NCBI GenBank assembly: GCA_021781855.1
Contig: JAJXWC010000148.1
Location: 1-5,985, forward strand
Direction: 5' to 3'
DNA: 5,985 nucleotides
Source: Bacillota bacterium
GTDB taxonomy: Bacteria; Bacillota; Bacilli; Lactobacillales; Streptococcaceae
Below the pieces are notes generated by a model that searched no databases, was not told the DNA's origin, and worked only from the letters and a program-made list of their open reading frames with translations. Every line of letters begins with the position of its first letter. The stretch's first letter is position 1. Below are positions 1 through 4,757 of the stretch, piece by piece. Position numbers and translations under genes: made by a program.

Positions 1-117
1 GTCCTTGAAGTCCATCTCTACTTCATTTTTTCTATTTTCAAGGGATACAGACTCAATTCCTTTCTCTTCAAATTGTCAAAAGAATTTTACTTTTCCATTT
101 TACCAAAATTTACAAAA
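1..117. other. Left-edge AT-rich stretch, no supported gene
   Basis: No intact gene can be supported here. On the minus strand positions 75-1 are open and read ...EEKGIESVSLENRKNEVE..., which vaguely resembles the second half of a heavy-metal-associated (CopZ-type) domain. An in-frame TGA at 78-76 lies directly upstream, and there is no convincing start codon or ribosome binding site in that frame. On the plus strand frame 1 is open from the edge to a TAG at 124-126, but its translation is Phe/Lys/Leu-rich low-complexity sequence and its stop lies inside the terminator stem. Either frame could be the end or remnant of a gene lying mostly outside the window. I do not call one. Confidence 0.3.
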
Positions 118-145
118 AAAAACTAGATAATAAAATCTAGTTTTT
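114..145 (-). terminator. Intrinsic terminator downstream of the yhgE-like gene
   Basis: A perfect 11-bp stem is formed by 118-128 (AAAAACTAGAT) and 135-145 (ATCTAGTTTTT) around a 6-nt loop AATAAA. Read on the minus strand the stem runs into nine consecutive T residues (complement of A114-A122), a classic Rho-independent terminator for transcription coming leftward from the 801-residue membrane protein gene. The plus-strand reading also ends in five T residues, so it may work in both directions. If it is the true end of the membrane protein mRNA, that transcript has a 3' untranslated region of about 200 nt that includes the GC-rich hairpins at 150-309. Confidence 0.8.
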
Positions 146-149
146 AACC

Positions 150-209
150 TAGCAAGTGCGTGCTAATTCCCCCGCCCCTTTAGGCGGGGGGATAAGCAGC
201 ACTAAGCTA
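150..209. repeat. Long imperfect GC-rich hairpin (60 nt)
   Basis: This is a nearly continuous inverted repeat. The apical stem CCCCCGCC (169-176) pairs with GGCGGGGG (183-190) around loop CCTTTA. It extends through 166-168/191-193 with one G-T pair, then 161-164/195-198, then AGTGC (155-159) with GCACT (199-203), then TAGC (150-153) with GCTA (206-209). The only interruptions are one A-A mismatch, a bulged G160 and a small A/AA internal loop, giving about 24 pairs. Neither strand has a T-tract after the stem, so it does not look like a simple terminator. A subterminal hairpin of an IS200/IS605-derived element, a small palindromic repeat, or a structured mRNA 3' end are all possible. Confidence 0.6.
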
Positions 210-226
210 TGCTTTCGTTCTACTAA

Positions 227-259
227 CATCAGTGGGGGAGAAAGAATCCCCCACTGATG
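227..259. repeat. Perfect 13-bp GC-rich inverted repeat
   Basis: CATCAGTGGGGGA (227-239) and TCCCCCACTGATG (247-259) form a perfect 13-bp stem with a 7-nt loop GAAAGAA. It is much more GC-rich than its surroundings, and there is no T-tract on either side, so it does not look like a terminator. It sits 17 nt after the 150-209 hairpin and shares the run of five G/C at its core, which suggests the two belong to one structured unit. That unit lies in the 3' flank of the minus-strand membrane protein gene. Confidence 0.65.
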
Positions 260-288
260 AAGTAATCACTTTAATTTAGTAAGTACCT

Positions 289-309
289 GACATCAAAAAG
301 CTTGATATC
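289..309. repeat. Small hairpin just after the yhgE-like stop codon
   Basis: GACATCAA (289-296) and TTGATATC (302-309) pair over 8 bp around AAAGC, with one position that is A-C on the plus strand and G-U on the minus-strand RNA, so it folds better in the leftward transcript. It is the first structure after the membrane protein stop codon and has no following T-tract. It could be a weak 3' stabilising hairpin or part of the structured block at 150-260. Confidence 0.35.
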
Positions 310-329
310 TGTGGAGAGAAAGCTATTAT

Positions 330-2735
330 TTAGGCAAATCTCGAAATTTTCTTGAAAAAGCTCAATGCGTAAGTAAACCCAATCGTGATGAGACCGAAAA
401 GTAAAATATACGGCCAAATCTGACCTGAAAGTCCAATTGTTTCACGAAGCATTTTGAGTCCATAAGTCATCGGCAAAAGCGGACTGATTTGTTGGAAAAT
501 CTTCGGTGCTAACTGCAAAGGATAGGTTCCAGCGCTTGTTGCAAGCTGCAATACTAAAAGCACAATCATCAGGAATTCACCGACTTTACCCAGCCAAGTG
601 AGGAAGAAGGTATTAATCGCCATATAAGCCAGACTAATCAGTAAAACTGAGAGTAAAGTCAAGCCCCAATGACTCGGTGCAAGTCCAAGGAGTGCAACTG
701 CTCCGCAAACAATGAAGGCCTGTAGTACAGCAACCACACCATTAGTACCGATTTTTGCCCACATGAACTCACGACCGTTTTTCCATTCTTTACCGGAAAA
801 TCCAATGCCGATTACAACATTCGTTGCAAGTGCACCAATAAAGAGGGCAACGTCAATCATATAAGGGGTCATCCCTGCACCGTTGACTGGCACATTATCT
901 TTGTCTGTGTGATTCACCGAAATTGGTGCAGCAACACTATCTGCATTCACTTTTTTGCTGTTCGTGTCTGACAACTGATTTGATGCATCAGTTAAAGAGT
1001 TTGACAACGTTTTGCTGCCTTCTGATAAGCTTGTCAAACCATTACTTAATGATTTTCCTCCGTCTGACAATTTAGCAGAACCTTCTGAAAGCTGTTTAGC
1101 ACCGTCTGAGAGCTGACTGCTACCTGAAGCTAAGGTTGGGCTGTTCGCTTGTAATTTATTCAAACCGCTATTCAACTGTAAACTGCCTGTGACAAGGTCT
1201 TTCGACTTGCCCGCAAGCTGCTGCGCTCCTGAATTCGCTTGTTCAAGCCCCGTGGAGAATTGGTCAAACCCAGTATTTAATTGGCTTGTACCATTTTCTA
1301 GTGCTGTATTAAATTGAGCCATACCATCATTCAATTTGCTAGCTCCCGGTACAACTTGCTCAGACAAAGCAGAATTTACTTGTTCCATACCATTTGACAG
1401 ATTTGCCAAAGTCGAACTTGCCGCAGGAAGCGCTAAATTGGCAGAACCTGCAAGCTGATTCATCTGGTTCTGCAAAGCTGTCAACTGCGTACCTACGTCT
1501 GTCAAATCTGTCGTTAAAGTCGCAATATCTGCTTGAACTGCAGGCGCCGTACCTACTGAGCCCTGAATTGCCGCCAAAATCTGCTGTTGACTCGCAGTAT
1601 CTAAGGCTTGAAAACTAGGAGTTTGCATCACCGCCGCAGCCGTTGCACTCACTTGGTCTTTGATAAGCGTAGGCAAAAGCGATTGCACATTCGTCAAATC
1701 TTGCTGCACAGCCTCTACCACTTTTGTATCCGTTGAACCTGCTTGAATCGCTTGATTAAGCTGATTTAACCCCGTTTCCAACTGCGAAATCTGTGTTTTT
1801 TGTTCTGATGTCATTGTCGTTTGAGTGTCTAATTTTGACAATCCTGTCAAAAGCGTTTGACTAGCAGTTTGAAGCTGTCCAGCCGCACTCGTTGCCGTTT
1901 GAAACTGCGTCAATCCTGCTTTTAGTTCCTTCGACTTATCAGCCAAAGTCTGCGTTCCATTTGCCAGTTGCACAGTCGCATTTGAGAATTGTTGCTCCCC
2001 TGAAGCAAGTTGACTTGCGCCTGTTTGTGCCTGTTTTACTCCATCTAAGTACTGATTGACGCCTATTTTCAGCTTATCAGCGCCGTTTGTAAAAGTTACA
2101 CTTGAATCTGCTAATTTTGATAAGTTGCTTGCAAGTTCATTTGAACCCGTCAAAGCTGTCTTACTTCCATCTGCCAATTTGACAGAACCGTCAGAGGCTG
2201 ATTTCATTCCCGTTTTCAAATTAGACAAATTATCGAAAATCGCTTCTGTATAATTCTGTGTAATGTTCTTAGATACTTCTGCTTCAAGCTGGTTCATTGC
2301 ACTTTCGCTCATTTTTGACGAAATATAATTATGCCCGCTCGTTGTCTGATAATCAAGTTGTACAGATTTTGGCGAGTTTGTCATTAAACTTGCTGCTTGC
2401 TCTGAAAATTGCTCTGGAAAAGTTATCTTCATATAGTATTTACCAGATTTTAAACCGTCAGCAGCCGATTTTTCCGAAACAAAATGATAATCCAAATCCT
2501 TTGATTTCTTCATTTCAGCTACTACATCATCACCCAATTTTAGCTTCTGACCATTCAATTCAGACGACTTGTCTAAATTCACCACAGCAACAGGTAACTT
2601 ATTTAAATTGCCATAAGGGTCCCACATAGAGCCTAGAAAAATATAGTTATAAATCGCAGGCACCAAAGCTAAAGCCAGAATAACAATAATAAAGAACTTG
2701 TGCTTAAAAATCGCTTTCCATTCGTTTTTTAACAT
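330..2735 (-). CDS. yhgE: YhgE/Pip-family membrane protein with ABC-2-type membrane domain
   Basis: This is an 801-residue integral membrane protein of the YhgE/Pip family, whose lactococcal member Pip is known as a surface protein required for phage c2-type infection. The N-terminus MLKNEWKAIFKHK and a first membrane helix (about 14-35) are typical. A long extracytoplasmic region follows, rich in Ser, Gln, Gly and Leu, with Leu-x-x-Gly heptads at about 180-285 and 450-590. Five more helices lie near 622-646, 666-686, 690-714, 721-737 and 774-794, with the family motif PMTYGLKMLRETIGLSG (755-771) before the last. Length fits the family and the reading frame is intact. The start is supported by AAAGGA at 2741-2746, five bases before the ATG. 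It is divergent from a TetR-type gene that probably represses it. The cellular role is unsettled: transport, a cell-envelope function or phage adsorption are possible, and Pip itself is usually longer. Confidence 0.9.
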   Translation of the reverse strand: MLKNEWKAIFKHKFFIIVILALALVPAIYNYIFLGSMWDPYGNLNKLPVAVVNLDKSSELNGQKLKLGDDVVAEMKKSKDLDYHFVSEKSAADGLKSGKYYMKITFPEQFSEQAASLMTNSPKSVQLDYQTTSGHNYISSKMSESAMNQLEAEVSKNITQNYTEAIFDNLSNLKTGMKSASDGSVKLADGSKTALTGSNELASNLSKLADSSVTFTNGADKLKIGVNQYLDGVKQAQTGASQLASGEQQFSNATVQLANGTQTLADKSKELKAGLTQFQTATSAAGQLQTASQTLLTGLSKLDTQTTMTSEQKTQISQLETGLNQLNQAIQAGSTDTKVVEAVQQDLTNVQSLLPTLIKDQVSATAAAVMQTPSFQALDTASQQQILAAIQGSVGTAPAVQADIATLTTDLTDVGTQLTALQNQMNQLAGSANLALPAASSTLANLSNGMEQVNSALSEQVVPGASKLNDGMAQFNTALENGTSQLNTGFDQFSTGLEQANSGAQQLAGKSKDLVTGSLQLNSGLNKLQANSPTLASGSSQLSDGAKQLSEGSAKLSDGGKSLSNGLTSLSEGSKTLSNSLTDASNQLSDTNSKKVNADSVAAPISVNHTDKDNVPVNGAGMTPYMIDVALFIGALATNVVIGIGFSGKEWKNGREFMWAKIGTNGVVAVLQAFIVCGAVALLGLAPSHWGLTLLSVLLISLAYMAINTFFLTWLGKVGEFLMIVLLVLQLATSAGTYPLQLAPKIFQQISPLLPMTYGLKMLRETIGLSGQIWPYILLFGLITIGFTYALSFFKKISRFA

Positions 2736-2751
2736 TTCTTTCCTTTCAACA

Positions 2752-2766
2752 TAGACATACCGTCTA
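2752..2766. promoter_or_regulatory. Operator-like inverted repeat 1 (TAGAC-N5-GTCTA)
   Basis: TAGACATACCGTCTA is a perfect 5-bp-arm inverted repeat with a 5-nt centre, a usual size for a TetR-dimer operator. It lies just downstream of the predicted leftward start site for the membrane protein gene, and its left half (TAGACA) doubles as a candidate -35 box of a rightward promoter. A repressor bound here could shut both directions. A near copy lies at 2829-2843. Assignment to the adjacent TetR-family protein is inference from position and symmetry. Confidence 0.55.
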
Positions 2767-2780
2767 AAAATTGCTATAAT
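2752..2780 (+). promoter_or_regulatory. Predicted rightward promoter toward the TetR-family gene
   Basis: TAGACA (2752-2757, one mismatch to TTGACA) and a perfect TATAAT (2775-2780) are separated by 17 bp. Transcription would begin near 2787, leaving a leader of about 115 nt before the regulator. The -35 box is embedded in operator-like repeat 1, which suggests autorepression. A second, weaker candidate nearer the gene is TTGTCT (2847-2852) with TAAAAT (2871-2876) at 18 bp; its -35 overlaps another TGTCTA half-site. Confidence 0.5.
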
Positions 2781-2783
2781 AGT

Positions 2784-2811
2784 ATTATAAACTTTTTCTC
2801 AAAATTAACAA
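2784..2811 (-). promoter_or_regulatory. Predicted leftward promoter for the yhgE-like gene
   Basis: On the minus strand TTGTTA (2811-2806) is followed after 16 bp by a perfect TATAAT (2789-2784), placing the start near 2777 and giving a leader of about 40 nt to the ATG at 2735. Operator-like repeat 1 would cover roughly +11 to +25. This -10 box overlaps the rightward -10 inside the palindrome TATAATAGTATTATA (2775-2789), so the two promoters are back to back and probably compete for RNA polymerase. Confidence 0.6.
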
Positions 2812-2828
2812 TTAATCAGAATCAATTT

Positions 2829-2853
2829 TAGACAGTTTGTTTATTTTTGTCTA
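2829..2853. promoter_or_regulatory. Operator-like repeat 2 with additional half-site
   Basis: TAGACAGTTTGTTTA (2829-2843) matches the TAGAC-N5-GTCTA pattern of repeat 1 except for one base (GTTTA for GTCTA). A further TGTCTA half-site follows at 2848-2853, so TAGACA and TGTCTA also form a wider inverted repeat with a 13-nt centre. The site lies upstream of the leftward -35 box and within the leader, or over the second promoter, of the regulator gene. It is probably a second binding site for the same repressor. Confidence 0.4.
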
Positions 2854-2902
2854 TTTTTTGAAAATTTATTTAAAATAGTAAATACTATTAATCAAAAAGA
2901 AA

Positions 2903-3451
2903 ATGAGAATCCTTATGACCAATGACAACCGTAAAGACCGCACAAAAGCTCAACTTCGCGATGCGATGATTCAACTCCTACGTGAAAAGACCTTCGACCA
3001 AATTTCAACTACTGAGTTAGTCAAAATCGCTGGAGTCAGCCGTAGTGGATTTTACACTCACTATCAGGACAAATATGACATGATTGACGCCTATCAGCGC
3101 ACGCTTTTCAGCACGATTCAATATGTTTTTGAAAAAAACAATGGCGACCTACATGCTACGCTTCTCGAAACTTACCAATTTCTTGACCGCAACGAAATTT
3201 ACGCCGCCCTACTCTCCGAAAATGGGAGCAAAGAAATCCAGCAATTCATGCTTCACAAGCTCAAAGACCTCCTTGAGCAATCCATTTTCCCCCAAAACCC
3301 ACAACACCACGATTTCGGAAAACTCGGTGAAATCTATGCCACTACTTACTTTGCTAATGCGATTTTCGGCATTACCCAAGCTTGGATTCGACGCAACAAA
3401 AAAGAAACACCTGCTCAAATTACCGAATTGCTGATACAACTCATTAGCTGA
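2903..3451 (+). CDS. TetR/AcrR-family transcriptional regulator
   Basis: This 182-residue protein carries an N-terminal TetR-type DNA-binding domain at about residues 12-60. It includes the helix-turn-helix TTELVKIAGVSRSGFYTHYQ (36-55) and the typical following stretch DKYDMIDAY. The rest is a helical ligand-binding/dimerisation domain; the segment AALLSENGSKEIQQFM (101-116) resembles the C-terminal domain seen in DhaS-like TetR proteins. It is divergent from the YhgE-like gene, an arrangement known from yhgD-yhgE in Bacillus subtilis, so it likely represses that gene and itself through the TAGAC repeats between them. The inducer cannot be read from sequence. Start choice is uncertain: ATG 2903 has almost no Shine-Dalgarno sequence, whereas the in-frame ATG at 2915 (MTNDNRK...) has a GAG seven bases upstream and may be the true start, giving 178 residues. 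Confidence 0.9.
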   Translation: MRILMTNDNRKDRTKAQLRDAMIQLLREKTFDQISTTELVKIAGVSRSGFYTHYQDKYDMIDAYQRTLFSTIQYVFEKNNGDLHATLLETYQFLDRNEIYAALLSENGSKEIQQFMLHKLKDLLEQSIFPQNPQHHDFGKLGEIYATTYFANAIFGITQAWIRRNKKETPAQITELLIQLIS

Positions 3452-3471
3452 TATTTTTTTAATGAATAATA

Positions 3472-3501
3472 AAAAGGATTTTATGAAAATAAAGTCCTTT
3501 T
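3472..3501. terminator. Bidirectional terminator between convergent genes
   Basis: AAAAGGATTTTAT (3472-3484) and ATAAAGTCCTTTT (3489-3501) form a 13-bp stem closed by a GAAA tetraloop. The single imperfect position is a U-G pair in plus-strand RNA and an A-C mismatch in minus-strand RNA. The plus side continues into TATATTTTT and the minus side into TTTTTATTATT, so it can end both the regulator transcript and the aconitase-icd transcript. It fills most of the 56-bp gap between the two stop codons. Confidence 0.8.
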
Positions 3502-3507
3502 ATATTT

Positions 3508-4746
3508 TTAGACAGCTTGTATATTTTCAATAATCAGGTCAACAAATTCCGAAGTCGAAAGCTGACCTCCCAAGTCCGTTGTAAACTGCTTTTCAGAAAG
3601 CGTCTGAGCCAGCGCTTTTTTGATGCAATCTGCCACAGACTGCCAGCCAAGATATTCAAACATCATTACACCAGATAGCAACAAGCTCGACGGATTTGCC
3701 TTGTTTAGTCCTGCAATATCAGGTGCCGTACCATGTGTTGCTTCAAAAATCGCATGACCCGTCTGGTAATTGATATTTGCTCCAGGAGCAATACCAATCC
3801 CACCTACTTGTGCCGCTAAAGCGTCCGAAATGTAATCCCCATTCAAATTCAGCGTCGCCACCACATCAAAATTTTGCGGATTAAGCACAATCTGCTGTAA
3901 AAAATTGTCTGCAATCACATCATCAACATAAATTCTCCTTTCAGCTAGGGCTTTTTCTTTCGCCTCATCCGCAATATGCACACCTTGTTCATTTTTCAGC
4001 TGTTCATAAGCCAATTTCGTGAAGGTTGGATATTCCTCCGCTACTTCATAAGCCCATTTCCGAAAACCGCCTTCGGTAAATTTCATGATATTTCCCTTGT
4101 GGACAAAGGTTACACGCTGTTTTCCTTGCTGGAGTGCATAGTCAAAAGCCGCACGAACCAAACGTTTAGTGCCATCAGGGCTGACAGGCTTCACACCAAT
4201 CGCCGAACGTTCAGGAAAGCGTATTTTATGCACATCAAGTTCTTTTGCCAAAAATTCAATCAATTTGGCTGCTTCAGCACTTCCAGAAGCAAACTCAATT
4301 CCTGCATAAATGTCCTCTGTATTTTCCCGGAAAATCATCATATCAACCTTTTCGGGCGCTTTAACTGGTGCGTCAATTCCTGCAAAATATTCCACAGGAC
4401 GCACACAGGCAAACAAATCCAGCTTTTGTCGTAAACTGACATTGATGGAGCGAAAACCATCACCGATTGGCGTCATCAAAGGTCCTTTTATTGCAATCAG
4501 AGCTTCCGAAATCTCCGTCAAAGTCCCCTCAGGCAGATAATCTCCCGTTTTCTCAAAGGCTTCACCGCCCGCCAATAATTTTCGCCATTCAATTTTCCGT
4601 TTTCCAGAAAAAACTTGCGCGACTGCTGCATCAAATACTCGCTTTGCTTCAGGAAAAATGTCATGCCCAACACCATCGCCTTCAATATAGGCAATCGTTG
4701 GCTCGTTAGGCACAACAATTTTCCCATTTTTCATCTCAATTTTCAT
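3508..4746 (-). CDS. icd: Isocitrate dehydrogenase, predicted NAD-dependent
   Basis: Converts isocitrate to 2-oxoglutarate and CO2; a cytoplasmic homodimer in this family. In the longest reading frame (416 residues from ATG 4758) the signatures are: substrate loop Ser104-x-Asn106-x3-Arg110, Arg120, Arg144 in RENTEDIYAG, Lys221 in HKGN, and metal-binding Asp284, Asp308 and Asp312 in DNF and NLNGDYISD. After THGTAP come Asp347-Ile348, then Ala354, with Thr394 and Gly398 further on. Escherichia coli NADP-dependent Icd has Lys, Tyr, Val, Tyr and Arg there; Asp-Ile marks NAD-dependent enzymes such as that of Streptococcus mutans. I prefer the start at 4746 (MKIEMKNGK, 412 residues) because GAGG at 4756-4753 stands six bases before it. 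ATG 4758 overlaps the aconitase stop as ATGA but has a poorer ribosome site. It is second in an operon after aconitase. The identification is very secure, the exact start less so. Confidence 0.95.
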   Translation of the reverse strand: MKIEMKNGKIVVPNEPTIAYIEGDGVGHDIFPEAKRVFDAAVAQVFSGKRKIEWRKLLAGGEAFEKTGDYLPEGTLTEISEALIAIKGPLMTPIGDGFRSINVSLRQKLDLFACVRPVEYFAGIDAPVKAPEKVDMMIFRENTEDIYAGIEFASGSAEAAKLIEFLAKELDVHKIRFPERSAIGVKPVSPDGTKRLVRAAFDYALQQGKQRVTFVHKGNIMKFTEGGFRKWAYEVAEEYPTFTKLAYEQLKNEQGVHIADEAKEKALAERRIYVDDVIADNFLQQIVLNPQNFDVVATLNLNGDYISDALAAQVGGIGIAPGANINYQTGHAIFEATHGTAPDIAGLNKANPSSLLLSGVMMFEYLGWQSVADCIKKALAQTLSEKQFTTDLGGQLSTSEFVDLIIENIQAV

Positions 4747-4757
4747 CAGTTCCCTCA
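4747..4757 (-). promoter_or_regulatory. Coupled ribosome binding site of icd
   Basis: The aconitase stop TGA (4757-4755) is itself the first part of TGAGGGA, the best Shine-Dalgarno sequence for icd. It is followed six bases after GAGG by the ATG at 4746. Ribosomes ending aconitase would finish on top of the icd initiation region, so translation of the two is probably coupled. An overlapping ATGA at 4758-4755 offers a second possible start. Confidence 0.6.

Noticed and set aside
150..260. CRISPR array or tRNA as an explanation for the repeated hairpins.
   Set aside because: There are no direct repeats with regular spacers, and the folds do not form a cloverleaf or show tRNA conserved positions.
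1394..2629. Several plus-strand open frames of 65-110 codons (1394-1618, 2056-2253, 2297-2629).
   Set aside because: They lie antisense to the intact YhgE-like gene, have no convincing ribosome sites, and their translations show no family features. They are shadows of its biased Ser/Gln/Leu codons.
3084..3439. Open frames overlapping the TetR-family gene in another frame (3084-3434) and on the other strand (3439-3209).
   Set aside because: The TetR reading is intact with a clear helix-turn-helix domain; the alternatives have no recognisable domain.
3509..3523. TAGACAGCTTGTATA resembles the operator-like repeats at 2752-2766 and 2829-2843.
   Set aside because: It lies at the 3' end of icd, where the bases are fixed by the last codons and stop, is far from any promoter, and differs by one arm base from the pattern. 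Chance is the simpler reading.
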